Assembly: GCA_028455995.1 (NCBI GenBank)
Contig: JABELC010000006.1
Coordinates: forward strand, 2,108,001-2,172,000
Direction of reading: 5' to 3'
DNA: 64,000 nt
From: Scleromitrula shiraiana
Lineage: Eukaryota; Ascomycota; Leotiomycetes; Helotiales; Sclerotiniaceae
Shown in pieces: positions 47,788-60,274 of the stretch (its first letter is position 1; each line of letters begins with the position of its first letter). Made by a program: the position numbers and the translations under genes. The notes under the pieces are model-generated. The model worked only from the letters and a program-made list of their open reading frames with translations, made no database searches and was not told the DNA's origin.

Positions 47788-50700
47788 CTACCTCAACTCC
47801 AAAACCCCCTCATCAAGCACCCCAAACAACCCCTCCACCTCCCTCTGCACCTTCCCAATCTCCTCCGCCAACTGTCCCGTCACAAGTATAAACGCATACA
47901 AAATCTCATAATCCAGATCCTTCACCTTGACCAAACCCAGCGAAGATTTCCTTCTCAGTACCTCTTGACTTAGCGTTACCCCTTGTCCTTCTTCCCATTC
48001 GTCGTTTTCCCCAACTACGGATGGATATGGATGCTGGGGCTGGGGCTCTTCTTCACTGCTGTTGGTATTAGAGTTGGAGCGACGGTTACTATCTTCACTA
48101 CTAGTAGTGTTGGACCGACGATTACTACTCGACATGCTCTTTCTGTACTGGAAGATCTTGGCGAGCAGGCGGTCGCGAGAGTGTGATGTACTGGGGAGAT
48201 TGTCGGATAGGAGGGGGTATTCTAGTTTCATTGATGAGGCCATTACTATATTCCGCGTTTAATATTAGTTCCAAATTCAAATGCATACCGAGGCTCAAAA
48301 ACCAAATCTAAAATGACCAAAACATAAAAGAGAAAAACAAACCTTGAAATAAATGACTGATCCTCGCACAGAGCTGAGCTCTCTCTTCCTCTGTAAATTT
48401 CAACAGTAAAGCTTCACCCTCACTAGCTTCAGCATTTTTCTGAATAACCACATTCATAGCATGAAACGCATCGAGCATTTTAGTAGTTGATTCGATGATA
48501 CGACCATAAGTAGCCGCAGGAAAGGGCCCTCTCAATTCGAATTCGCTCGCGGCCGAACTGCGGAATTTATCCAACAGAAAAACATATCTTTGGAATTCGA
48601 GTTCCTCCCTCAGATTGAGGTAGGCATGATGAGATTCGCCTTCGGTGACTACCGATAAGGGATCTCGTTTCCATACGAGACCCATTCGTAGCCACAGAAG
48701 TGAGAGACCTTCTTTGAATTTTTGTCGTGCGGATATGGGCCATACGACTCTCGTGATTATGAGACCCCAGATAACACCCGCCAGAACGGCAATGACTCTA
48801 TGAAATGCGATTTCTGTAATGATAGGTCTAACACCACCTTCGTCATCATCATCTTGACCTTCCTTCACTGATAAACTGTATGCGTACAGACAGGAAAGAT
48901 TATAAGTGAGCATAATGAATCGACCGAAAGGACCTTGACCTTTAGCGATGATGATGTAAAAACATGGCAAACTGACCAGCCATCCACAGAAAGCTAGCGC
49001 GTAAGGATTACCTTCACAGATAACCCATACGAGACAAGCGATCAATGCTCCGATGAAGGTACCGATGAAACGTGCCCAACCAGTAGTATTAGAAGCTCCG
49101 ATTGTCATACTGCAGACCAACATGTAAGATAACAAACCCCACTCTCCACGATAGTGTTGATACATTGGTCTTGTTTCGGGTATAAAAGCGAAGAGGGCAT
49201 ATAAAGATGCCCCAAGGCCTACTTTGACAGCGAACCGTATATCATCTCGGTCTAGGAATCGCACCATACGGATAGCTTTTCTGCGCAGTTTTCCGGCTCT
49301 CGTTTCATCGATTTTGGCAACAACAGCTACCTTTCTGAATCCCAGTCTATTGGCCATAGCATCAGGGATGCTTTTAGGCAGTTCACCTGCATCTCTAGCA
49401 ATTAGTCCCTCTTGCTCCTGATCATCCATAGCATCTGCTCTCGATGGTCTTCTTTTGTTCCGCCAGAACAACATCCATTTCCAGGAACGATGTTTTGGAC
49501 GCTCTGTTTCTTCTTTCAGTTCCTCTAGAATCTCCAAGTAATTTTGCATCTCAGTGGCAAAGTCTTGGAGATTAAAACTAAAATGACCACAACTGGCAGC
49601 TACCTCTTCAAAATCTGCCTCAATACTCTCTGGACGAGCTTTGTCGAGTTCCTTCGATTTATATAACTCTTGTAGGGCTTGAGCTCTAGCATTGCTATAA
49701 AGTTTCCTGAACAAAATTAGTCGTATTTCCCAAAAAGCGATAATTATTCTTACAATGCTTCAGTAAGACTTGACCCAAAATGCCCGTTAATAGTAATGCG
49801 GTAATCGGGTCCTTCAGCAAAAGGAAGTTCTTCCAGTATCTGTGAGAGTGTGTATGCTAAAGATTTCATCGATGGACCGAGATGTAAGATAAAACGTCCG
49901 AAAATTTCTGATGGTGTTCGAACTGTAGGCATAGCTATACTTGAAAGACTAGTTTCCGTTCCTTGTCTCGTTAAAAACTTAAGTCTCTCGGAAGCAGCAT
50001 CAAGGTCACTACCCTCTTCCGATGCTTCCTCGATAGCTGTTAGTACTGCAAAGCGGTCTGATTTTCCACTCATAGGTCGAGCGTTGTTTGGTATTTGTGG
50101 TGAAGGAAATCCATGTGGTCCGGTAGGTGTAGCACTACCTATCGTCGCCGTCTCTCGAAGTAGTGAAAATTGAGTCAACGCGGCACTTCGAAGTCCTCCA
50201 ATAGACTGAGCCAATGTCTGCATACAACTGACGAGCCTAGCTTCGATTGCATACTCATCCTCTGTGCCAAGTACATAGTGCTCGAGCTTGGCTTCCTGGA
50301 GATTCTTTGCAAGTTGAGCAGAAACAGATTTGTATCGACTCTGGGCTTGATTGAAAGATGATGAGCGCAAGTCCGTTTCCGATCCGCTAAGGAAACCTCG
50401 AGTAATCATAGTGAGCATGTCTCCGAACGAATCAGTAGTTTTGATCATGCTCTCCCTAAGCTCTGCTCGTGCTGAAATCGGCCAGACCTTGAAGATGTAA
50501 GTATCTGATCTACTAGCTGGAAGTCAAAAGTTTAAAATAAAGTAACATACCAATAAACTGACAATTGATGTCGATATAATGCCCATAATAACCATTTTCA
50601 TAACTTGAACAATCTTATCATTCTCCCAAACACCCACCTGAACGGCGTTTTCCTTTGTGAGAACGGTGATAATTGCCAAACTTGCCAAACTACAAGCCAC

Positions 50701-51461
50701 ACTGACCAACGGAGCATTGTACTTCTGTTTGAACCATCCGATGAATCCCAATCCTCCACCACAGAACACTATGAGAATGAGAGTATATCCGAGCTCGATC
50801 AGACCTAATTGTGTCTCACAATATACCGAAACCGCCATACTAGATACCGATATGAAGACTGCGTATAGAAATGCCGAGACGCCCAATATTGCCGCTTCGA
50901 TCATAGATCCAGATGATCTTGCAGGATGGAAGTAAACGGTAATCGTAGCAACCATATGTTTTCCATCTTGGTGTCCAAGAAAATTAGCCAGCCATGGTGA
51001 GAAGGTCGCCAAACTTCCAATTGTATATGCCAGAGAGCATTTTAAAATTCCTTTCCCAGTAGATGTGTTAATCCATCGCGCAAAGTCTTTCGAATGATCC
51101 ACACAACCGGTCCATGTTCTCTTGAATATATTCGTATCTTCTCTCCTCACTCTCAACCCAAGGCCAATTCCTTCATCATCTCCAAATGATCTGGAAGCTC
51201 CGTCGAAACTCGGACCTCGTAGTGTAATTTGTCTGCGGACTCTTTCGCCTGTATTTGGAACGATGAAAGTTCCATTCTTCAGCTTCTAATTCGAGTCAAT
51301 GAATTATTAGCTTTGTACTTCCCATAATCGCAGCCCTGTTGATCGCATAAGAAACATACCCCTCGTTTTCCATATTTTCCGAATCTTCTACCCCTATCCC
51401 TATCTCTTTCTCTACCTGGTGACGCGATAGGCCCTTCAGCAGCCGATGGCGATGCACTCAT
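47788..51461 (-). CDS. Bre4/fusaric-acid-resistance-like membrane protein (ArAE_2/FUSC)
   Basis: There are five exons: 51461-51360, 51285-50551, 50487-49754, 49706-48343 and 48245-47788, giving 1,130 aa. Two membrane blocks of about six helices occupy residues 113-280 and about 675-850. Each is followed by an identical VWPISAR motif, so the protein is an internal duplication. A soluble Bre4-type region lies between and after the blocks. This is the fungal family related to yeast Bre4/YDL231C and aromatic-acid/fusaric-acid exporters; Bre4 affects brefeldin A sensitivity. Substrate is unknown. The intron 2 acceptor (TTCAAG at 50490-50488) is non-canonical in context but is the only one keeping phase, and it restores the repeated VWPISAR. 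The N-terminus has an Arg/Asp-rich GRERDRDRGRR stretch. Confidence 0.82.
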
Positions 51462-52757
51462 TATGGTAGTATCTGCTGTTTCATAGCTTTCAAAGCTGTT
51501 GATGAGACTTTGAGAAGGTTGTTAGAATTGGTATCGTAGAGTTGGGTTAGTTTGGGGGCGCAATGGGAGGCTAAAAAGAAACCTTGAAGCTTCCCCAGAA
51601 ATAATTTTAGTTCTGCATCTTTGTTCACTTGGGCACTAGATTTTAGCTGCTTTAGCTTCCAAGTTGGTGTTTATATTATCCTGAATAGTAGAGTACCAGG
51701 TGCATCACTATGGATTATTAATATAGGACGGGAGTACTTTTTCACATGTAAGTCTTAGCTTTACCCAAACAGCCATCCTTTAATACTTCATCAAATTCTT
51801 ATAAGAATATTGAGGGTTCATAAACTGTTAAAGACTCGGAAATTCAAATAGCTAATTCCTAGCTAATTCTTATCATCAAAGCTTATCACCTTTGATGCCA
51901 AGAACATCCGAAGAATGAAGGCGCGTGGTCATTCACAAGTGTGAGTGGAATCCACATTCGGAGGTATCGTCACCGCTACTGTCACAGTGTTACTCCATAA
52001 TATATTACCGGTAATGCATACTTCATTCATGCATATGGACGTTTTGGGGTGAGGAAGACTTTTGAGGCCTGGGTCATTGTTACACACTCTGATCTTTAAG
52101 TAGTTGTAGCCTCGACTTTGTATATTCATGTAATGCGATCAGATCAGTACTTGCCCATTCATATCACGTATTTTGCAAAAGATCAACGGATGAGAATCTA
52201 TCATGAGGACTTGGCAATATTCGTAACTTTGTCCAAAACGCAGCTCCCTCCCTTTCGAAGATATTATGAGCATTGCTAAGGGGATGTTCATACATTCCAA
52301 CATCCAAGATGAGAATTCAATTTATCATATTCTACGTGAAATATTATGATACCAATAACACGATATATCCTACATATGTACCGCAGTTCTCAAATAAATA
52401 ACAATGACATCTGCGCAATACAACATTCACGCTTTCCGCAAAACCCGCATGCACTCAGGACACATGGCCAAGTTTATATGCTATGCAACATTCCACCACA
52501 GTGACACCAATACCTGTTCACAATACAATAACCCGTTACTCACAAGTCCTCACTTTGCTCCGAGGAGATAACTCCGCAATCTTCCCATTCATCCATTCAC
52601 TGATTGAAATCCATTTACGCTCGCTAGTTCGCTCTAACATGCTATTTGCTATTGCCATTTACTATTTTGATAACCGCTTCTCGCTCGCTGCCCTTATTAA
52701 ATAAATCAATCAAGCCATCTATCCACCCATCAACCCCACTTCAATCGCACATATGAT
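51462..52757. other. Intergenic region, no gene seen
   Basis: 1.3 kb between the 5' end of the transporter and the 3' end of AIP1. It is AT-rich and has few microsatellites. No frame resembles a protein. Confidence 0.45.
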
Positions 52758-54765
52758 CTAAGCCAACCCGCTAACATCCCAAATCTTAAGCGCCGCATCT
52801 CCACCAACAGAAGCGACTTTCTTTCCGCCCTCAACCCAGCGAACTCCAGTAACGCCATCCTTGTGCGCATTGGGAGCTTTGACTCGCTTTCCTGGTGATG
52901 CGAGACTCCATACAAAGACGTTGGTGTCGAGACCACCGCTAACGGCGTGAGTTCCTTGAGGATTCCAATCTGTGATAGGAGATTAGTGGTTTGCTTTTGC
53001 AAGTTTATGTAGCAAAGAAAAAGCAGGGTTGTATATGTTACATCTGAGTATACGTAGAATAATTTGTACAGTAAAAAAGAAGGAAATTGACTTACCAATA
53101 CTAGTAATTCGTGCAGTATGTCCACCCCATCTATCAGTCTTAATTTCCCAATTACTTGTATCATAAACGTGAATCTTGCCTGATGAGTTTCCTGCTGCAA
53201 GCAAATCTCCTTTTGGCGAGAATTCCAATGCTGTAATTTGTGCTAATGACTTGGTGAGTGTTGTCTTTTGTGATACCTTGTCTCCTTCAGCTGTGTAAAT
53301 ATGCACAACATTGCTTTCATCTCCTACTGCGACCGTAGATCCATGAGCTGTAATGGAAGTTGGTGTAAAGTCCTTAGTTGCTACTGTGTTGACGAGAGCG
53401 TCTTTAGAGAAAATGTCGATGCCATTTGCGGTAGCAACGTATAGTTTGTCGCCAACCGATGCGACGCTCTTGGGTTGTCCATTTAATTTGGATGCCTCAC
53501 CGATGAAGGTATTACCAGAAACATCCACAGTCCGTAGAGTGTCGTCCCAGCCGACACTATATGCCTTATCACCAGCACTTGCCCAGCTTGACACTTGATT
53601 TGTATGCGAAGATCCATCTGTAGCAGATCCAACACCTGTACCAATATCCCAAGAGCAAACTCTCCCATCGAAACTACCTGTCCATAATGTTTGGCCCTTT
53701 TCTGTCTGACTTGAACCAATAGCAGTAATAGCTTTTCCATGTCCTTGAACAATCTTTGTAGGCTTGTCAGTTCCCTCAGCAAGATAGTTCAGATCTCCAG
53801 CCAAGTTCAAACTGATGATCATTCCGTCATTTCGTGCAGGCCATACAACACCAACCTGATGATCTGGAATGCTAACGTTGCCTTCTCCTCCAAATCTCCA
53901 GGTCTGAACAGCCTTTCCAGCTTCAATATCCCATAATTTAACAGTTTGATCCGCACTAGCTGTAACAAGTCGTTTTGAATCCTTCGCCCATGAGACACTG
54001 AAAATGCTTCCCTTATGCTCCCCTTCTCCGATACTCGCGGCAGTATCACCCGTCTTTCCATCGTAAAGCTGTATTCTGCGATCGGCACCAACACTGACAA
54101 GATGATTTCCGTCTGGTGAGAAGCCAACTCCATAAATATAGTTCTTGTGAAGCTCCCCCAATTTAGAATTGAATTTAAATGGTGCACCATGGAAAAAAAA
54201 CCAAACTGCTATCATCGGAACCAGTAGCAGCTCTTAAGGGACGTTGTTGACGAATTGAGACAGAGTTAATGATGCCAGAATGTCCGACAATCTCTCCAAC
54301 GGAATTTCCACTATCCGCAGTTATGCAATGACCGTAACGTTCTCGTCCATCACCTACGGCGATAATTCGTTGAGAATCTCCATCCCAGGCAATATCGTTG
54401 ATTCTACCAGATATTATATGATAATCTCCCTTTGTGTTAACTCCTTCTACGGAATCCCAAACCTTGACCGAACCAGATACATCTCCACTTGCAATATAAA
54501 ACCCGGAGGGCGAGAAACGTGCAACGGTAGTTTGGGTAGTATGAGAGGTATATTGTTTACTGAGAGAGGGGTCGTCGATGTTTCGAACAAATACGGATTT
54601 ACCAGACTAGATAAAATGATTAGCATCCCAGTTCTGCTATAAATGAATCGAACTACATACTGCGTAGGCAATTCTCTCGCCTTTTGGATCACAGCTTAGT
54701 TGTGTAGGTCGACCTCGATCAGTGTTGGGGGCAGCAGCAAGGATCTTATCAATTGAGATAGACAT
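52758..54765 (-). CDS. AIP1: Actin-interacting protein 1 (AIP1), WD40, with a frameshift in this sequence
   Basis: Exons are 54765-54661, 54606-53096 and 52969-52758; donors GTATGT and GTAAGT, acceptors TCTAG and CACAG. The start reads MSISIDKILAAAPNTDRGR, followed by TQLSCDPKGERIAYASGKSV across the splice, typical of AIP1. WD motifs include VKVWD, VKLWD and VCSWD, and the end reads ALKIWDVSGLA. AIP1 has two seven-blade propellers and works with cofilin to disassemble actin filaments. In exon 2 the frame breaks at an A8 tract (54193-54200): before it reads SDDSSLVFF, after it HGAPFKFN in another frame. The exon sum is 1,828 nt, one base over a multiple of three, so one base fewer in the tract would give 608 aa, the usual length. 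A sequencing error is the simplest explanation. Confidence 0.88.
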
Positions 54766-55354
54766 CTTCGTTATATGATTCTTAGCATCAAATATTTACC
54801 TTCTATCAAAATGGGAATGAAAGGACGATTTCCTAGACGCTTAAAATATTTAAGAGGGCTGTACACGTCGTAATTCAAGATGGGGAGCAGGCTGAAACAA
54901 TGTGGAAGGCTGAGGGGCACAATTGTGGGGTATTTATCAACAGGGGAGCATTTGAAGGAATCAACAAAACCGTTTGACGCAATCAATGATGACGACAATA
55001 CTTAACACTCAAGCACTTCAGATATCATCCTCAATTTGACACAATAACAAGATAATAGAGAATGATCTAAATATCGACACCTTGGTTTCATTTAAATCTT
55101 TATCCTAGGTACGTATGACTAGGTTAAATCCACCAGCCTGAAGGGTATCGCCCATAGAATCCCATGTCCCGAATCCCAAGACGCCCTTTCCCAATAAACC
55201 TCCCGCCTTTTATGATTGGTTTATACATTGTATTTGTACATATACACACACCCCAAAACGCCGATGCTAAATCATCGAGGAATACCGAGTGGCCAAATAA
55301 CACCTTTCAATGCCCCAGTATAAAATATCCTAGGCATCCGTAATAAAATGCCTT
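54766..55354. other. Intergenic region, no gene seen
   Basis: A 589-bp spacer upstream of AIP1 and downstream of HFI1. It holds the AIP1 promoter; no repeat or coding sequence was recognised. Confidence 0.45.
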
Positions 55355-56903
55355 CTAAGCTCCGATCGCTAGGCAAGAATCCAGCACGCTATCCAATGCA
55401 AGTCTATCTTGGTAATCGCAACCCTCCCACCCCCAATCATCAACATCGTTCATTGGCTCGTCGGCAGCATGGCCGTTTAATCCGTTCGTCAAACCATTAA
55501 CATTAAAGCCGCCCATTTCAATATCACCATCATGATCTTCAGTAATGATCGTTCCTTGTGGCCCAAGCATGGAGTATTCATGTCGACCTTCCAGTTCGCC
55601 CTCTCTATACCCGAACATTATTTGTTGGACAACGACCGGCATCTGACCAAGGCCACAATCACTGATCTCAAGGGCGGTTCGTACATCAGCCATGCCGAGA
55701 GGACCTCGTTCGCTAGCAGCCCTAGCTTCCGTCGGTAATAGCCCGTTTTTGTCCCTCAAGACTTCACCCCGCATCCATGATTCTTCTTCTCTCTCGAGTT
55801 GCTTTCTGTATTTATGCGTTTGCACCCAAGCCGAACCACCACCTGTTCCTGCGCTTCCCAATGCGCCGGGTCCATTACACCTCGTCTTACTAAATATAGA
55901 TGATAGAACTTCCTTTATAAATGTTTCCGTGGCTACAGACATAAATTGCGCCGCATCTTGCACATGACCGGAGACCAACCCAGTTTCGTAACAAATCGGA
56001 AGCATTCGAGATTCGATCGTTGTCGTATCTGGAAATTCACCGGATTCTGATGCAAGAGGTAAAGCATATCTTTTTCGGATCTCCAAATCCCAATCTTGTA
56101 TAATGCGTGAGTATGGATGGAACCCAAGATTTGGCACAAATAGACTCACTAGTTTTATTTAGACCTCCAGCGCTAGCGGGTACAGAATCCGGTTGTCTTG
56201 CTATTTTTGGTTTCCGTTCTCCAAGCATAGCGGCGAAAGCATCATATGGATCGAACTAGGGTACATGTCAATATAAGTGCCTCTTTTTGGAGGTAAAAAC
56301 TCAAACTCACATCATTTTGGGTTAAATCCTTTAACCTCCTTCGGTCTCGACTGGGCAATTGCATAACCTCCGTCTTGAGTCTTTGTTCCGCAGCATCTCC
56401 GCTGATTGGTTTGCTCCCAGCTCCTGTTGTCGGCTTATCATTTGCACTTACCCAGCTCGCCACGCCTGTATCGGGCATTTCTCTAGTTGTATTCGCATAA
56501 ATAGCAGATATTAGTTGATTATGAAGATGTTCTTTTTCGCTCGTAAGGAAATGGTCAATTCGATTGGAGAGTTCAACTTGGTTCATTTGCCCTGAATTCA
56601 AACAAAGAATTAGCAATGCGCGAATGACTCGTCATAGTCGCCCCTCCAAGAGGACAATGGTTTTCAGCTCATACCCATAACAAATAGAGAAATTGACTCT
56701 TTATAAATCCCCCAATTCTCGCCAATGGCGGATTTGAGGGCCGTATATAACGGCTCAAGGTCGATGCGCGGAGGAACATGATTCTGTTTTGAGGATTTCT
56801 GGACTGGAGTAGTCGCATTGAGTGATTTTGAAGGTAAAATAGGAGTAGGGCTCTTTGTCACTGAAGGACGGCTTTGTAGAGCCGCAGGATCGATGTCGGG
56901 CAT
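55355..56903 (-). CDS. HFI1: SAGA coactivator subunit HFI1/ADA1
   Basis: There are four exons: 56903-56675, 56591-56311, 56255-56150 and 56094-55355; the total of 1,356 nt gives 451 aa. Donors are GTATGA, GTGAGT and GTGAGT; the last acceptor is ACAAG. The N-terminal part has PPRIDLEPLYTALKSAIGENW and QVELSNRIDHFLTSEKEHLHNQL (shown as its two motifs RIDLEPLY and RIDHFLTSEKE), the SAGA-Tad1 region. A histone-fold-type segment follows (MLPICYETGLVSGHVQDAAQ, FMSVATETFIKEVLSSIF). Hfi1 is the scaffold subunit that, with Taf12, holds SAGA together. The C-terminus (MGGFNVNGLTNGLNGHA) is variable. It is divergent from SPC98 across 469 bp. Confidence 0.88.
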
Positions 56904-57372
56904 GATGAATTATAAGCTCGCTCGAGCACGCTTTCACAGCGCGGCAAGCTTTAAAATGCAATAGCCCATTAAAAGAGCAAGATCAAGGGAACCAATGGTG
57001 CAATTTTGAAGATAAAAGTCCCTTTTCTTAATGATGTGGTTGATGATTGAAATGATAGATTAATTCAGTCAGGAAGGGTGGTGGTCGTGTGTGGTTATGA
57101 ATTAGCGGCCCGTATATTATGCCTTATCGCCTTATGTAAGTAGTCTGGGGTACAAGCGATAGTATTTGGAGTTCTAGCTACCGTACTCTATCTATAAGCT
57201 TGTACCTTCAAAATTCAAAAGTTAGTAAATAATAAATCATCGCGTATAGAAGTTATCAACTTCTTTGCGCGTCCACTCGCTCAATTCCTAATGAAATCAT
57301 AACAAACCAATGTTTTCTTATTTCCTTACATGAGGTTAACGGCAACTTTTCAATTGTCGTAACAATGCAACA
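56904..57372. promoter_or_regulatory. Bidirectional promoter of HFI1 and SPC98
   Basis: A 469-bp spacer between divergent starts. I found no TATA box or clear factor site. It includes the start of a uORF that overlaps the SPC98 start. Confidence 0.5.
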
Positions 57373-57418
57373 ATGTCTTCAAAGGCTACCAGAATTGCCA
57401 ATGGTATTGATGGCTTAG
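57365..57418 (+). promoter_or_regulatory. Overlapping upstream ORF at the SPC98 start
   Basis: An ATG 8 bp before the SPC98 ATG opens an 18-codon frame (17 residues plus stop at 57416-57418) in a different frame, overlapping the main start. Both ATGs have A at -3. Such a uORF would force leaky scanning or reduce SPC98 translation, provided the transcript starts upstream of it. Confidence 0.5.
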
Positions 57419-60274
57419 TGCGCCGACTCCAAGCCCAAATACCTGGAGAGGATCCAGCAGATTCAGAAGAAAGACACCGTGATAGTGTGCAATTTGTGAA
57501 GGGGATTTTGCAGAGGTAATTTTGCTAGGAGAGTTATATGCAGGTTGACGGATCACTAATTTTGATATCTTTGTAGTTCAAAACATCCTACTGTTGTTGC
57601 AGACGTAAATCAAGCCTCTGATCTAATAAAGAAACGATTAATCCAAACGAATCCAACTCCAACCGAAGCTTTACGATTTACAAACTTATACAGCAGACTT
57701 CTTTCAATACCAGTCATAAAAGAAAAATGGGCCGTCCTTTACCTTTTATATCAACTTTCGGACGAAGATCAACCAAAACCATCTGGATTGACAAGCCCTT
57801 TTATGAGCCCAATAAAGAAGAAACAAACATCTAGGCTTATCGAAATCCAAGACACAGCTAGTGCAGCACCTCTTAGAGGAGATCCGCGGCGGAATTTCCA
57901 AACGGATGGTACATTTGATTCTCAAAGCTTTGGGTCGCGAGATGAAAGGGAATTTGATGATGCTTTTGCACCAGCGGGTTTGAAAAGATTACCGGAACGC
58001 GATGGGGGACAGAGGGATAGAAAAGATGAAGCACAGGCATTTGTCAACAAGACACCTGCAACTCAGAGAGAAGGTGTCGCATTAAAGACTGCTTTGTTAG
58101 CGGAAAATTATGTCGAAATTGATCCACCGGAAATCGCTTTACTTAGGGATCTGCCATTTACATTACAAGGATTATCATCTATAAATCTACCTTTTGAATC
58201 TAGTTCAAGCTTGAAATTACCAGAAACCTTACCTGTGCCGATAATTTCTATCCTTCACACACTGGCGGAGCCATCGTTACTCTATAGAAGTCTATCTACC
58301 TTTGTACAGACAAGTGATGGCGGGTTACTTGGTCAAAGCTTACGAGCTGCGATTGCTGGTGAGCTAAGGTCATACCTTGGTTTAGTTGCTACTCTGGAGG
58401 GTCAGATTCGTCGAGCTCTTTCATCACTGAAGGAGGCAGAACCGAGAGGAGGAATTGGAAAAGCGGGTGTGACTTTGAAAAGATGTGTAGTTTGGACACG
58501 AGAAGCTACAATGGGATTAAGATTGATGAGCTTGATAAGCGAGGAATCCAAGAGCAAAAAGGGAGGACAACTGATCACGCTAATTCATGGATTTTCATCT
58601 TCTCATGGCGACCCTATGGTTGGAGCTTTTGCTGAACGATTATTGGTTCATGTGACAAGACCATTCTATGATATGCTTCGACATTGGATTTATGATGGAG
58701 AATTATCGGATCCTTATCATGAGTTTTTTGTTTCCGAACAGGATCCAAATGCAATTAATGATAACCCGGATGGCAAAAGTCGAGGAGGTGCGAGTAGTGT
58801 ATGGGAGGACAAATACAAATTAAATGAAGATATGGTACCAAGTATCATCACCCAAGATTTCGCTCAGAAGGTCTTTTTGATCGGAAAGTCCTTGAATTTC
58901 ATTCGATATGGCTGTGGAGATTCTCAATGGGTTGAAGAATACTCTAAAGATGCCTCGAAAGAGTTACGGTACGGCGATACTGCGACTTTAGAAACATGGA
59001 TTGATGAAGCTTATAAAACCACAATGGCTCGACTCATACATCTCATGTCAGAAAAATTCCACTTATTCGAACATCTCAAAGCTCTCAAAAATTACATCCT
59101 TCTTGGACAAGGAGATTTCATCGCTTTACTAATGGAATCCCTCTCATCCAATCTCGATCGTCCCGCTGGTGCTCAATATCGCCATACCCTAACCGCGCAA
59201 CTCGAGCATGCCATTCGCGGCTCAAATGCACAATATGACTCCCCCGAAGTTCTTCGACGTCTCGATGCTCGCATGCTCCAACTATCTCACGGTGATATTG
59301 GCTGGGATTGTTTCACACTCGAGTACAAAATCGACGCTCCAGTCGACGTAGTCGTGACCGAGTGGGGAAATCGTCAATACCTCAAGGTATTCAATTTCCT
59401 GTGGCGCATCAAACGAGTCGAATTTGCCCTCTCCACCACCTGGCGTAAATGTATGACCGGTGCGCGTGGTGTTCTTCAAGGATCAACAGATCCAGCTTTC
59501 CATCAAGCATGGAAATTAACCCGAGGTGTCCTCGCCGAAATGATCCATTTCATCGCCCAACTTCAATATTACATTCTCTTTGAAGTCATCGAATCCTCCT
59601 GGGATGAACTCCAAGCCGCCATCCATAAAGAAGCCTGTACGCTCGACGATCTCATCAAAGCCCACACTAAATACCTCAAAGCAATCACCCACAAAGGACT
59701 TCTCGGTGCCAAGAAAAAATCCTCTCATAGTAGCGGTGATGGTTCAGATGGCGATAATACATTCATGATGCAATTGGGCGAAATCCTCCGTCTTATGCTC
59801 TCCTATCGCGACGCGGTCGATGGATTATATTCCTTCTCCGTAACTGAATATTCCCGTCGTCAAAACAGCGCTTCATCCTCCAGTAGAAATCCTCCTCATC
59901 CACGACCCGCTACCCGAATGGATGATTTCCCAGACTCGAATCCAATTTTAAATACAAGTTTAAATCCTATACTTACGACAGAAGAGGAACAGGAGTTTCC
60001 ACTATTGGCGGAACGTTTACAGGGGTTGGGAGGGACTTTCAAAAATAGGATTGCGTTGCTCCTTGGGGAGTTGGCGCATCAGCCGGATACGGATATGAGG
60101 TTTTTGGGGGTGGTGATGAATTTTAATGATGTTTATGTGGGGGTTAGGAGGAAGAGTGGGAGGGAGAGGGATAGGGAGAGGGAGAAGGGGAAAGGGAAGG
60201 AAAGAGAAAGGGAGAGGGAGAGAGATAGAGAGAGGGGTGGAGAAAGCGGGAGAGATAGTGGAAGGGAGAGGTAG
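57373..60274 (+). CDS. SPC98: Gamma-tubulin complex component 3 (SPC98/GCP3)
   Basis: There are two exons, 57373-57515 and 57577-60274; donor GTAATT, acceptor TTTGTAG; 2,841 nt give 946 aa. The start reads MSSKATRIANGIDGLVRRLQ and the splice joins ILQR and SSKHPTVV. EIALLRDLPFTLQGLSSINL near residue 232, MLRHWIYDGELSDPYHEFFV and the later SLNFIRYGCGD are GRIP1-type motifs of GCP3. The C-terminal GRIP2 portion includes VFNFLWRIKRVEFALSTTWR and FLGVVMNFNDVYVGVRR. GCP3 with GCP2 and gamma-tubulin forms the small complex that nucleates microtubules at the spindle pole body. The last ~40 residues are an unusual Arg/Glu-rich tail encoded by a purine-only tract. Confidence 0.93.
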
